DNA of 64,000 bases from Paenibacillus cookii (GCF_018333375.1 NZ_BORW01000011.1:62001-126000), one strand, 5' to 3'. Counted from the first letter of the stretch, positions 41,893 through 50,795 are shown. Made by a program: numbers and translations. The notes: generated by a model not told the origin, from the sequence alone.

Positions 41893-41913
41893 ACTTCTTC
41901 TTCTCCTTTTTTT

Positions 41914-42498
41914 TTAGACGATATATAAAGGTCCAGGAATACATCGAGGTTTGTTAACGATAGGCCTTCCCATCTCCCGCTGCTTGGCTCGTGCGATAAA
42001 CGCCGTTGGCGTGCAGCCTGCCCATGTTTTGAATTCATGGATGACATGGGCTTGATCATGATAGCCAAGACGGGAAGAGACGTCAGTGAAAGAAATGGCC
42101 GGCCCTTGTATTAATGAGCCAAGCAGTGCCTCGAAGCGGAGGAGACGAGCGAACACCTTCGGCGATACGCCTATGCACTGCTTAAAACGTCGTTCGAATT
42201 GGCGCAATGAAAGAAAGCACTCAGCGGCAAGTGTACTTATACGGATTCGGCCCTGTGTATTGTACAGCAGCTCTAGTGCGGATTGCAGAAAAGTCAAATC
42301 GGCAGGAGTCCAGCGCGTTCGCGCGGCGTTAAATTGCTCTGAGCAAAGGATTTGTTTGGCATACGCGCTGCGGCGCACCGTTCCTTCCAATGTGAGGGCA
42401 AGCCTGAGCCAAACTCCATCACGCGGGATCTGGAGCGGCATAGTCTTCTGATCAAGCAACGGCATCTGTTTTGGATAAATTGTACGGAGGGTTTCCAT
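41914..42498 (-). CDS. Short AraC-type transcriptional regulator
   Basis: 194 residues. The last 100 carry two helix-turn-helix units of AraC type: RISTLAAECFLSLRQFERRFKQC and SFTDVSSRLGYHDQAHVIHEFKTW. The N-terminal 80 residues are too short for the usual ligand domain (whole proteins are about 270 residues). The start has GAGGTGAG 8 nt upstream and a stop four codons before it, so the short form is probably what is made, but an ancestral truncation is possible. It sits just upstream of the VOC gene and may control it. Confidence 0.8.
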   Translation of the reverse strand: METLRTIYPKQMPLLDQKTMPLQIPRDGVWLRLALTLEGTVRRSAYAKQILCSEQFNAARTRWTPADLTFLQSALELLYNTQGRIRISTLAAECFLSLRQFERRFKQCIGVSPKVFARLLRFEALLGSLIQGPAISFTDVSSRLGYHDQAHVIHEFKTWAGCTPTAFIARAKQREMGRPIVNKPRCIPGPLYIV

Positions 42499-43026
42499 CG
42501 TGCAAACTCACCTCTTCGTGTGTTCTACGGGAACAGGTTTTGGAAAGAGCTTCACACACCCGTGTTTTCTCGTATTTGGGCATCCTCATTTACGCAGGTT
42601 CCACAGAAATTATAACAGAGCACACCGCCATGGGTATTGTGAAAAACCGACGCTTTCTGTGCGTTCCTTCTCCGGTGATTTTATCGGCTTGAAGGCAGTA
42701 CGAAAACGATTGAACTATTCTGCCCGTTCGTATGATGAGGTGACCGGAACTGCGGTTTGGACCGGCTGACGGGGGCAATGATCGAATTGGATACGGTTGG
42801 TCCATGATATATTGAATGTACAAAGAAGCTCTCCGTGGCTGCGCTTAGGCCCGACGCATGTCCGGCCCATGCGGGACGGGGAAATAGGATGCGGCCGACG
42901 GCCCGTGCGCTTTTCATAGAAATTTTCCGAAGGTTACCGCTTGAATGATGGCCGGCATGGACTCGCTTCCCGGGATGTCTCCTGCTACAATAGAGTTTGT
43001 ATGTCACGGAAGGAAGGTGTGGTCCA
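42499..43026. other. 528-bp gap between the AraC gene and acpS
   Basis: No convincing gene. Open frames here (such as 42500-42769 on the plus strand) lack a start signal and family-like sequence. A TACAAT at 42986-42991, 36 bp before the acpS start, may be its -10. I see no repeat, terminator or RNA motif I can defend. Confidence 0.4.
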
Positions 43027-43422
43027 TTGATTCACGGAATCGGGCATGACGTGCTGGAAATCAAGCGGCTTGCGCTTTTGCTAAGCGGACAGCTTGGATT
43101 CAGGTTCATGGAGCGGGTGCTTACCGAAAAAGAGCGGGAGGAAGCCAGAAAAAGAGGCGGGAAGCTGACGGAGTTCGTTGCCGGCCGTTTTGCCGCCAAA
43201 GAGGCGATTTCCAAAGCTTTCGGCTGCGGCATCGGGAGTAAAATCGGCTTTGGAGACATCGAAATTTTGCCGGATTCCAGCGGGAAACCCGTGGCCGCCC
43301 TGAGCCGGGGGGCATGGGAACGCCTGAATCTTCCGGGCGAACCGGAGTATACGATCCATTTGACCATATCCCACCAAACCGAGCTGGCTTCGGCGTTTGC
43401 GGTGGTCGAAAAAAGATTGTAA
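43027..43422 (+). CDS. acpS: Holo-[acyl-carrier-protein] synthase
   Basis: 131 residues, normal length. MIHGIGHDVLEIKRL holds Asp8, and GRFAAKEAISKAFGCGIG holds the second metal-binding Glu, the two Mg2+ ligands of AcpS phosphopantetheinyl transferases; the C-terminal TISHQTELASAFAVVE strand also fits. It activates acyl carrier protein for fatty acid synthesis. The start is TTG at 43027 (relatives begin MIxGIG), with GGAAGGTGTGG upstream; the frame to 42997 is not conserved sequence. mutY follows 41 bp later. Confidence 0.93.
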   Translation: MIHGIGHDVLEIKRLALLLSGQLGFRFMERVLTEKEREEARKRGGKLTEFVAGRFAAKEAISKAFGCGIGSKIGFGDIEILPDSSGKPVAALSRGAWERLNLPGEPEYTIHLTISHQTELASAFAVVEKRL

Positions 43423-43463
43423 AGCGTGAGGGAGAAGAAAGCGGAAGGATTTGAAGCAGCGTT

Positions 43464-44624
43464 ATGGATCAAACGGAACAAAAAGAGTATTTCAGCGGGC
43501 ACCTGCTGGAATGGTACATGGAAAATAAACGGGATTTGCCGTGGCGCCGCCACCGGGATCCTTATTATATTTGGGTATCGGAAATCATGCTGCAGCAGAC
43601 GCGCGTCGATACCGTGATCCCTTATTTCAAACGGTTTATCGAAAGGTTTCCGACCGTCGAGGCTTTGGCGGACGCGCCGGAGCAGGACGTGCTGAAATGC
43701 TGGGAGGGCCTTGGGTATTATTCGCGCGCACGAAATCTTCAGGCGGCCGCCAAGCAGGTAAAGGAGCTTCACGGCGGACAGGTGCCGGATGACAGGGCGG
43801 CGGTATTTGCGCTCAAAGGCGTCGGCCCGTACACGGCGGGGGCGATTCTCAGCATTGCCTTCAACAAACCGGAACCGGCGGTGGACGGCAACGTGATGCG
43901 CGTGCTGTCGCGCTATTTTTTGATCGAAGAAGACATCATGAAAGGAAGCACGAGGGCGCTCATGGAAGGGCTTGTCACGGAATTGATCCCGGAGGGGCGG
44001 GCTTCCGATTTTAACCAGGCGCTCATGGAGCTTGGCGCGCTCGTATGCACGCCGAAATCGCCGCATTGCCTGACTTGTCCGGTCATGGAGCATTGCGCCG
44101 GAAGGATCGCAGGTGTGGAAGAGTCGCTCCCGGTGAAAACCAAAGCGAAACCGCCGCGTCCGGAGTATCGGATGGTCGCCCTGGTCGAAGGATCGGGTCC
44201 GCACGAAGGCAAGGTTCTGATCCGTCAGCGTCCGCAGGAAGGTTTGCTCGCCCGCATGTGGGAGCTGCCGCATGTGCAGGTTCCGCAAAGCCGCAAGGGA
44301 AGGCTCCCGGACGAGCCGGCCATGGATATCGTGGCGGACATGCTGCTGGAAGAGGGGATTCACGCACGGCCGGAAGGGTTCATGATGGATGCGGAGCATA
44401 CGTTCAGCCATATTCATTGGAACCTTCAGGTGTACCGCTGCCGCGAGGAGGATTTGCTTTCCGTGGCCGAATCCCGGGCGGTTTATGCGCCTGATGCTGA
44501 CCCTGATGCTGGCGCGCAACGCACGCAGTATCGCTGGATCAACGAAGAGGATATGGAGCTGTACGCTTTTCCGAACGTGTTCCTGAGAATCCTGAAGGAG
44601 CATTTTAAGGGGAAGCGGCCGTAA
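43464..44624 (+). CDS. mutY: A/G-specific adenine DNA glycosylase
   Basis: 386 residues. N-terminal HhH-GPD glycosylase: LPWRRHRDPYYIWVSEIMLQQTRVDTV, the helix-hairpin-helix LKGVGPYTAGAILSIAF with the catalytic Asp in PAVDGNVMRVL, and the [4Fe-4S] cysteines in CTPKSPHCLTCPVMEHC. The C-terminal third is the NUDIX-like domain that recognises 8-oxoguanine (MVALVEGSGPHEGKVLIRQR; MWELPHVQ; HTFSHIHWNLQVYRC). It removes adenine mispaired with 8-oxoG. It follows acpS by 41 bp. Confidence 0.96.
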   Translation: MDQTEQKEYFSGHLLEWYMENKRDLPWRRHRDPYYIWVSEIMLQQTRVDTVIPYFKRFIERFPTVEALADAPEQDVLKCWEGLGYYSRARNLQAAAKQVKELHGGQVPDDRAAVFALKGVGPYTAGAILSIAFNKPEPAVDGNVMRVLSRYFLIEEDIMKGSTRALMEGLVTELIPEGRASDFNQALMELGALVCTPKSPHCLTCPVMEHCAGRIAGVEESLPVKTKAKPPRPEYRMVALVEGSGPHEGKVLIRQRPQEGLLARMWELPHVQVPQSRKGRLPDEPAMDIVADMLLEEGIHARPEGFMMDAEHTFSHIHWNLQVYRCREEDLLSVAESRAVYAPDADPDAGAQRTQYRWINEEDMELYAFPNVFLRILKEHFKGKRP

Positions 44625-44694
44625 ACCCGACATGGGAAGTTTAGAGTTGAATCATGCGGACAGCAAAAAGGCTGCATTATAAGGTGAAAATCAA

Positions 44695-44740
44695 AATGGA
44701 TAGAGGTTTCAGAGCAGATCTGAGCCATATCCATTTTTTG
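44695..44740 (+). terminator. Intrinsic terminator of mutY
   Basis: AAAATGGATA (44695-44704) pairs with TATCCATTTT (44729-44738), with inner CAGA/TCTG pairing and TTTTTT at the end. Confidence 0.7.
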
Positions 44741-44744
44741 TTGT

Positions 44745-45203
44745 TCACAATTTCTTTCGCGCCGTTACAATGGGCTGGTAATAACCCGATTCTGACGGCA
44801 TGCACCACTCGATATCCGAGAACCCGGCCGCACTCAACATATGGGTGAATTCATCCCGCAATAAAGCTCTGTACCTTGTTTTGCTATGCTTCGTTATCCA
44901 TTGTCCATTCTCTTGCTGCAATAAAAAGTGCTTTTTCGCTCTTTCAACAGATACCGGGCTTAAATCGGTAGCGGTTACTTTGAATCCATGGTTAGCCAGA
45001 CCGATTGCTTGTGTGCCGATCCCACAGGAACAGTCTAATAGGGACATAACCTCGTTGCCCGGACTCCCGACTTTAGAACAAATGATTCCGTTTAAAACTT
45101 CGCCTTGCACCGAAACCGCATGTTTCCAATCATGAAAAATAAGATGGTAATCTTCTGCCAGGTTATCATAAAAAACAAGAACTGACTGATCCACGATATT
45201 CAC
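44745..45203 (-). pseudogene. SAM-dependent methyltransferase with internal deletion
   Basis: 152 residues in frame. The N-terminal half is a class I methyltransferase: FYDNLAEDYHLIFHDW, motif I LLDCSCGIGTQAIGLA and motif II VTATDLSPVSVERAKK. It then jumps to HFLLQQENGQW and the family's C-terminal end (TRYRALLRDEFTHMLSAAGF, then ESGYYQPIV). Family members are about 240 residues; the motif IV and V region (about 75-90 residues) is missing without a frameshift. The SAM site would be incomplete, so activity is doubtful. GTG at 45203 or 45194 starts the frame. I call it a probable pseudogene; a functional short form cannot be excluded. Confidence 0.6.
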
Positions 45204-45387
45204 CGCCTATTTGGGCTTGTACTCTCCTAACTGAATTTCGACGGTTCTGATTCCATCCCTTCCTTGTTCCACCTTGAATTTGCTTTTTCGATGATAGGAA
45301 TGCAAGGCTGAATAAGAGGCACGATGACGGGACTCATGGGCTTTTGCAGGCGTGCTGCAGACGCATTTTACTGCAGGCTAAAATAAA

Positions 45388-45421
45388 AAAAGCGGTTCAA
45401 GCCTAGGCTTGAACCGCTTTT
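45388..45421. terminator. Bidirectional terminator, serving sodA
   Basis: A 16-bp perfect inverted repeat (AAAAGCGGTTCAAGCC and complement, centre TA) flanked by A and T runs, 48 bp past the sodA stop. Confidence 0.85.
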
Positions 45422-45468
45422 CAAAGGATCGGACGGCAACGGAACGGCCCGTCACCTCATAACCCTTA

Positions 45469-46083
45469 TTATTTTTTGGCAGCGTCGTAACGTTTGCCGA
45501 CTTCGTCCCAGTTTACAACGTTCCAGAAAGCGGCGATGTAATCAGGGCGTTTGTTTTGGTATTTCAGGTAGTAAGCATGCTCCCAAACGTCCAGGCCGAG
45601 AACCGGAGTTTGGCCTTCCATGATCGGGTTGTCTTGGTTCGGCGTGCTGGTGATGGCGAGTTTGCCGTCTTTGCCGACGACGAGCCAAGCCCAGCCGCTT
45701 CCGAAACGGCCAGCAGCCGCTTTGGCGAAGTCTTCTTTGAATTTATCGAAGCCGCCAAGCTCGCTGTCGATCGCTTGAGCCAAAGCGCCGGTCGGAGCGC
45801 CGCCGCCGTTTGGTCCGATGATTTCCCAGAACATGCTGTGGTTGGCATGGCCGCCGCCGTTGTTGCGTACTGCGGTACGGATGCTTTCAGGCACGCTGTC
45901 CAGGTTGGTCAGCAGCTCTTCCAAGCTTTTATTTTGCAGTTCAGGAGCGTTTTCCAACGCTGCATTCAAGTTCGTTACATAGGTGTTATGGTGACGGTCG
46001 TGGTGGATCTCCATCGTTTGGGCGTCGATATGCGGCTCGAGCGCATCGTTGGAGTAAGGAAGTGCAGGTAATTGAAATGCCAT
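45469..46083 (-). CDS. sodA: Superoxide dismutase, Mn/Fe family
   Basis: 204 residues. Metal ligands are His27 ([12 protein letters not shown]), His82 ([15 protein letters not shown]), Asp165 and His169 ([14 protein letters not shown]). The GPNGGG and WAWLVV segments and length fit the Mn-type SodA of Bacillales, a cytoplasmic homodimer that dismutates superoxide. AGGAGG is 8 nt upstream of the ATG. A 7-bp-arm dyad (ATCAATG, AA, CATTGAT at 46122-46137) lies in its leader or promoter. Nearby mntH would supply the metal. Confidence 0.97.
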   Translation of the reverse strand: MAFQLPALPYSNDALEPHIDAQTMEIHHDRHHNTYVTNLNAALENAPELQNKSLEELLTNLDSVPESIRTAVRNNGGGHANHSMFWEIIGPNGGGAPTGALAQAIDSELGGFDKFKEDFAKAAAGRFGSGWAWLVVGKDGKLAITSTPNQDNPIMEGQTPVLGLDVWEHAYYLKYQNKRPDYIAAFWNVVNWDEVGKRYDAAKK

Positions 46084-46561
46084 GATAAATACCTCCTGTA
46101 TTGTTTTCTTTTATTCAAGGAATCAATGAACATTGATCCTCTTCATAAAGGAAACGCCGCGGTTGGCGGGATCTCCTTTATTGACCGGTTTCAAACAGTA
46201 ATGCTTCCAAGTACAATTAAACCGTATTTTTTCAATTAAATCAACATTTATGTTTAAAAAGTCTGCGTGACCGTGCGATTAGGTTATAAAGGCCTATAAC
46301 CCATATTAACCATTACCCGTTTTACGGATATTTATGCGCGGACAAATAACCAATATCTGGTTTTATAAACTTATATTACATTGAAAACGTTTGCTATAAA
46401 GCGCTTTCAAAAGAAAAAGCGTGTTTTTTAAAGAAAACTATGCTTTAATGGATGATAAAGCAGGAATTTAACGTTTTTTGTCGTAATATTTATTCTGGAT
46501 TATAAGAGGAGCTTGATCTTCCGAGGATCCAAACAAGCTGACGAAAAAGGGAGATTTAATC
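46084..46561. other. 478-bp AT-rich divergent region between sodA and a GNAT gene
   Basis: Unusually AT-rich for this window and full of dyads: ATCAATG-AA-CATTGAT (46122-46137), GGTTATA...TATAACC (46285-46304 region), AACCA-ATATC-TGGTT (about 46349-46363) and two cre-like sites (46382-46410). No gene is visible. It probably holds promoters for both flanking genes and binding sites for more than one regulator. Confidence 0.5.
46382..46410. promoter_or_regulatory. Tandem catabolite-responsive elements (cre)
   Basis: TGAAAACGTTTGCT at 46382-46395 matches the CcpA consensus TGWAARCGYTWNCW at all 14 positions. Directly adjoining it, on the opposite strand, TGAAAGCGCTTTAT (46396-46409) matches 13 of 14. 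They lie 152-180 bp upstream of the GNAT gene and about 300 bp upstream of sodA. Which gene is controlled is unclear. Confidence 0.55.
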
Positions 46562-46990
46562 ATGCGTGTTCGTTCCTTTCAGTTAAGTGATTGTACCGAT
46601 GTGACCGAATTGATGAAGATTGCCTTGTCCGAAGAATGTTACCGGAATACGATGGGGCCGTTCTCCAGGCAGCTGTCCTGGGATTCGGAGCTGATTTTGG
46701 TCGCAGAGGAAGACGATGAAATCGTGGGCGCGTTGATCGGCACGATCGAGCACAACCACGGCTGCTATTACCGCATTGCCATTCATCCCGACTACCGCCG
46801 CCAAGGCGTCGGCAAAGCCCTTGTGTCGGCGATGGAGCAGCGTTTCCAGAACCGGAAGGTGAGCCGGATATGGATCGCGGGCGACGAGCATAACAAAGCA
46901 GCGATGCCTCTTTACGAAGCGATGGGTTACGGTGCCAACAAGGTGCTGGAAGCATTCCAGAAGCTGAGCATCATAAGCCCGCAGCACTAA
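46562..46990 (+). CDS. GNAT-family N-acetyltransferase
   Basis: 142 residues with the GNAT core: ELILVAEEDDEIVGALIGTIEH, the acetyl-CoA loop YYRIAIHPDYRRQGVGKALVSAM, and NKAAMPLYEAMGYG near the end. Acceptor unknown. GGGAG lies 8 nt before the ATG. It stands alone, behind a long AT-rich region with two cre sites, so its expression may depend on carbon supply. No terminator that I trust follows before the signal peptidase gene. Confidence 0.88.
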   Translation: MRVRSFQLSDCTDVTELMKIALSEECYRNTMGPFSRQLSWDSELILVAEEDDEIVGALIGTIEHNHGCYYRIAIHPDYRRQGVGKALVSAMEQRFQNRKVSRIWIAGDEHNKAAMPLYEAMGYGANKVLEAFQKLSIISPQH

Positions 46991-47198
46991 TTTAGTTTTA
47001 TAACTGAAAATAACCTTTGCGTGTGTGCGGCCGCCGTCCGGACATGCCCAAAACGCCAGAAATTACAAAAAGTACATCCATTATTGTTGTCAATAAACAA
47101 TATTTTCTATATTGAGCATATCTTTGCTGCCGTTGCAAAACCGCGCAAGATATGCTTTTCTGTATATAAGGGGAATTTGTCTAAAAATGAGGTGTGGC

Positions 47199-47804
47199 AT
47201 GAATCAAGCTCGACTGCAAGAGCAGGGGCGCTCCGGGAACGATCCGGGACGGCCGCCCGAAGCGGAACCGAAAAAGCGCAGTTTTGCCGCCGAAGCGTGG
47301 GACTGGGCGAAAACGATCGTCATTGCGTTCGTGATCATGATGCTGCTGAATTTGTTCGTGTTTAACCTGTCGATGGTCAAAGGCCAATCCATGCAGCCCA
47401 CGCTGCATGAGAAGGAACGGCTGTTTATCGATAAAATCGTGTACGATTTCAAATCGCCGAGCCGGGGCGAAATCGTGGTGCTGCATGATCCGAGCAACGG
47501 GCCGGATAAAAAGGAATATCTGGTCAAACGGATCATCGGCGTTCCCGGCGATACGGTGGAAGTCAAAGACCACAAGCTTTACGTGAACGGCGAGGTCCAG
47601 ACGGAGCCGTATACCGAGGTCGAAATTCAGGATCCGGATTTCGGTCCGGTCAAGCTGGACAAGGATCATTATTTCGTGATGGGGGATAACCGGCATGCCC
47701 GCGCCAGCAAAGACAGCCGCTCTTTCGGCAGCGTCAGCGCCAAAGCGATCGTCGGCAGGGCCGAATTCATTTTTTGGCCGATCTCCGAAATCAAGGGCTT
47801 GTAA
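47199..47804 (+). CDS. lepB: Type I signal peptidase
   Basis: 201 residues: a basic, Pro-rich cytoplasmic N-terminus, one membrane anchor (DWAKTIVIAFVIMMLLNLFVFNL), then the catalytic domain. Catalytic Ser in VKGQSMQPTLHEKE, catalytic Lys in YLVKRIIGVPGDTVEVKD, and the conserved VMGDNRHARASKDSRSFG. It removes signal peptides from exported proteins, in the Sip branch of Bacillales. I chose the ATG at 47199 after GAGGTG; the frame further upstream has no homology. It lies 39 bp ahead of the queG-ogt fusion. Confidence 0.94.
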   Translation: MNQARLQEQGRSGNDPGRPPEAEPKKRSFAAEAWDWAKTIVIAFVIMMLLNLFVFNLSMVKGQSMQPTLHEKERLFIDKIVYDFKSPSRGEIVVLHDPSNGPDKKEYLVKRIIGVPGDTVEVKDHKLYVNGEVQTEPYTEVEIQDPDFGPVKLDKDHYFVMGDNRHARASKDSRSFGSVSAKAIVGRAEFIFWPISEIKGL

Positions 47805-47843
47805 CATCGGTTTGAATGCATGCTGTGAAGGAGGCGCAAGCTT

Positions 47844-49619
47844 TTGACAACCATGAATCCATCCGCTTATGCTCCTCCGCCTTCCCGGTGGGAGCAGCTG
47901 AAGCAGGAAATCAAGGAGGCGGCGGCCGATTTCGGCATCGACGAGATCGGCTTCGCTTCCGCGGACCCTTTCGTATCGTTAAAAGCCATTTTGCAAAATC
48001 ACCGGGACCTTGGGTATGAGTCCGGCTTCGAGGAGCCGGATTTGGATAAACGAATCACCCCCGCATTGCCTTCCGCAGAACCAGCCTCGCTCATCTCCAT
48101 CGCCGTCGCGTATTCCTCCAAAATGCCAAACCCGCCAAAAAACGAACCCGGCAAATACCGGGGCGTCTTGTCGCGTTCATCTTGGGGCAAGGATTATCAT
48201 CAGGTGCTGCGCGAGGCGATGGGAAAGCTGGAGGCTTTTATCCGCGAACGGGTGCCGGATGCGGTCATGGAAAGCATGGTGGATACCGGGGCGCTTGTGG
48301 ACAGGGCGGTCGCGGAGCGGGCCGGAATCGGCTTCAGCGGCAAAAACTGCTGCATCATTTCGCCGAAATGGGGCTCCTGGATTTTTCTCGGCGAGATGGT
48401 CACGAACATCCCGTTCCCGCCGGATACGCCGGTGACGGAGGATTGCGGGGATTGCACGCTATGCATCGACGCTTGTCCGACGGGCGCGCTGGTCGGTCCG
48501 GGGCAGCTGAACGCGCAGCGCTGCATTTCCTTTTTGACGCAAACGAAAGGATTTCTGACGGACGAGGTCATGCGCAAAATCGGCAACCGGCTGTACGGCT
48601 GCGATACGTGCCAGGTGATTTGCCCGAAAAACAAAGGCAAGCATTGGACGCATCATCCGGACCTGTTGCCGGTGCCCGACAAAGACCGGCCGCTATTGCT
48701 GCCGATTCTGGACATGAGCAACCGGGAGTTCAAAGAAAAATTCGGCGAAAGCGCCGCCGCCTGGCGGGGCCGGAAGCCGATCCAGCGCAACGCGGTCATC
48801 GCGCTCGGTAATTACAAAGACAAATCTGCGGTGCCCAAACTCGGAGAGGTGCTGCTGAAAGATCCACGGCCGGAGCTGCGGGGAACCGCCGCCTGGTCGC
48901 TGGGACGCATAGGAGGCGAAGAGGCATTGACCATCATGAATAAAGCCTTGGCGGAAGAGCAGGATGAGAAAGTAAGGGAAATGCTCACGGACGCCAAAGC
49001 GCAACTTCAATCGCAAACGAAAGCGGAAGCAGCGGAAAACAAAAACGAGGCATCGGAATTTTCGCCGGCGCTCGGCGGAGAACCGGAAACGATTTATTAC
49101 GACGAAATGCAGTCGATCATCGGGCCGTTAACGTTATGCGCCACCGACAAAGGGCTGTGCCTGATCGAATTCGGCAGCTTCAGCGTCAAGGAAGCCGTCC
49201 TGCAAAAATGGTCCCGCACCTGGTGCGGAGGCGGCGAATTGGAGCACGACGATGCACGACTGGAAGAGGCCAAACGCCAGCTTGGCGAATACTTCGCGGG
49301 CAAACGGCAGACGTTTGACGTTCCGCTCGATTTGCGCGGCACATCGTTCCAGCTTCAGGTTTGGGACGCAGTTGCCGATATTCCTTATGGAGAGATCCGC
49401 ACTTACGGGACGATCGCAGAGACCATAGGGAGACCGAAAGCGATGCGGGCCGTCAGCGGAGCCGTGAACAAAAATCCCGTTCCGGTCATCATTCCCTGCC
49501 ATCGCGTGCTTGAGGAAGGCGGAGGCCTGACGGGCTACAGCGGCGGGCTTGAAACGAAACGGAAGCTTTTGAACCACGAAAATGCGCTCCCCGAAAGAAA
49601 CAAGCGGATCGAAGAGTAA
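47844..49619 (+). CDS. queG: Fusion of epoxyqueuosine reductase (QueG) and O6-methylguanine-DNA methyltransferase (Ogt)
   Basis: 591 residues. Residues 15-385 are QueG: a cobalamin-binding N-terminal part (MVDTGALVDRAVAERAGIGF, SGKNCCIISPKWGSWIFLGE), two [4Fe-4S] sets (Cys201/204/207/211 and Cys227/253/256/260) and HEAT-like repeats (NAVIALGNYKDKSAVPKLGE; RGTAAWSLGRIGGEE). After a linker (about 386-413) comes a methyltransferase with acceptor Cys552 (PVIIPCHRVLEEGGGLTGYSGG). QueG makes the last step of queuosine in tRNA; Ogt repairs alkylated DNA. One continuous frame, no stop. TTG at 47844 is favoured: AAGGAGG is 9 nt upstream (ATG 47853 is 18 away). Confidence 0.92.
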   Translation: MTTMNPSAYAPPPSRWEQLKQEIKEAAADFGIDEIGFASADPFVSLKAILQNHRDLGYESGFEEPDLDKRITPALPSAEPASLISIAVAYSSKMPNPPKNEPGKYRGVLSRSSWGKDYHQVLREAMGKLEAFIRERVPDAVMESMVDTGALVDRAVAERAGIGFSGKNCCIISPKWGSWIFLGEMVTNIPFPPDTPVTEDCGDCTLCIDACPTGALVGPGQLNAQRCISFLTQTKGFLTDEVMRKIGNRLYGCDTCQVICPKNKGKHWTHHPDLLPVPDKDRPLLLPILDMSNREFKEKFGESAAAWRGRKPIQRNAVIALGNYKDKSAVPKLGEVLLKDPRPELRGTAAWSLGRIGGEEALTIMNKALAEEQDEKVREMLTDAKAQLQSQTKAEAAENKNEASEFSPALGGEPETIYYDEMQSIIGPLTLCATDKGLCLIEFGSFSVKEAVLQKWSRTWCGGGELEHDDARLEEAKRQLGEYFAGKRQTFDVPLDLRGTSFQLQVWDAVADIPYGEIRTYGTIAETIGRPKAMRAVSGAVNKNPVPVIIPCHRVLEEGGGLTGYSGGLETKRKLLNHENALPERNKRIEE

Positions 49620-49667
49620 AGCGGCGAAGGGTTCTTTTTTCGGCCGCTCCGAAATCGGGGGAAGACG

Positions 49668-50702
49668 ATGAGGTATGTGAGCATAGACCATGTGGAGCCC
49701 GGGCAGTATTTGGGCAAAACGATCTACTCCGCGAACGGGACGGTGCTTTTGGGCGCCGGCGTTCAATTGACGGTGTACATGATCAGCACGCTCAACCGGA
49801 TCGGCGTGACGATGCTGTACATCCAGGATCCGATGTTCGAGGACGTCGAGACGGACGATATGCTCAGCGAAGCGACGAAGCAGGGCATGATCCAAGCCAT
49901 GAACAGCACGTTCGAGGCGATCCGTTCCGGCAAGGATTGGAACACCCAGATGATCGGGAGCAGCGTGGACAGCTTGTTGACGGACGTGATGAGCAACAAG
50001 GAAGTGTTGGTCCAATTGACCGATATCCGGACGAAGGACAACGGCCAATATATACATGCCATCAACGTATGCCTGTTATCCAGCGTCATGGGCATCAACA
50101 TGGGCCTCAACTATCAACAGCTGAAGGAACTTGCGACGGGGGCCCTCCTGCACGACATCGGCAAAACGGGCATGAGGGAGGAAGATCTGCTCATTCCCGA
50201 CCTTAAAGGGCATCACACCTGGAGAGGATACGAAAAGCTGAAAAGCAGAAGGGAATTCAGCCTCCTGATCGCGCACGTGGCCTTGCAGCACCATGAACGG
50301 GTGGACGGTCTGGGCCTTCCGCGGGGACTTGCGGGGGATGAAATTCATCTGTACGCCAAAATCGTGTCGGCGGCGGATACCTACGAACGGCTCGTTCATC
50401 CGCTGCCTCCGCAGGCCAAAAAGCTGCTGCCGCACGAAGCCTGCGAGGAAATGATGGCGATGTCGGAAAAGCAGCTGGACCATGAAGTGCTGCTGCAGTT
50501 CAACCGGATCGTATCCGTTTATCCGAACGGCACGGCGGTACGTTTGTCCAACAAGCAAACGGGCGTCGTCGTCCGCCAGCATCGCGGCCTGCCCGGGCGT
50601 CCGGTCATCCGGATCGTTCAGGGGGAGGCCAGCCGGTTCGACGTCAAAGAACTGGATTTGGCGAAGGAGACGACGGTATTCATCGAGGCGGTTTTATCGT
50701 AG
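49668..50702 (+). CDS. HD-GYP-like protein with degenerate GYP motif
   Basis: 344 residues. N-terminal about 110 residues resemble the DUF3391-like region often found before HD-GYP domains. The HD part keeps LLHDIGKTGM, the following histidines (GHHTWRGYEKL, IAHVALQHHERVDG) and AKIVSAADTYERL, but the motif that should read GYP is GLP (DGLGLPRGL). HD-GYP enzymes hydrolyse cyclic di-GMP; loss of the tyrosine may or may not abolish this. Follows queG by 48 bp. Role: c-di-GMP breakdown or sensing, inferred from family. Confidence 0.85.
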   Translation: MRYVSIDHVEPGQYLGKTIYSANGTVLLGAGVQLTVYMISTLNRIGVTMLYIQDPMFEDVETDDMLSEATKQGMIQAMNSTFEAIRSGKDWNTQMIGSSVDSLLTDVMSNKEVLVQLTDIRTKDNGQYIHAINVCLLSSVMGINMGLNYQQLKELATGALLHDIGKTGMREEDLLIPDLKGHHTWRGYEKLKSRREFSLLIAHVALQHHERVDGLGLPRGLAGDEIHLYAKIVSAADTYERLVHPLPPQAKKLLPHEACEEMMAMSEKQLDHEVLLQFNRIVSVYPNGTAVRLSNKQTGVVVRQHRGLPGRPVIRIVQGEASRFDVKELDLAKETTVFIEAVLS

Positions 50703-50795
50703 AAATCCATTTGCGAGCCACACGGGGACATGCTATGATAGGTTCGTGTTGCTATGCACGCAAAGTATTGATTTATAACGATGAGGTGGCGGAAC

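Noticed and set aside
41914..42498. AraC gene called a pseudogene because it is short
   Set aside because: It has a good GAGGTGAG start signal and both helix-turn-helix units intact, so I kept it as a short gene.
42499..43026. Small plus-strand frame (42500-42769) as a gene before acpS
   Set aside because: No ribosome binding site and composition like a random frame; it begins inside the AraC gene's control region.
43032..44633. 533-codon minus-strand frame across acpS and mutY
   Set aside because: Spans two unrelated, well-recognised plus-strand genes; no start signal or domain.
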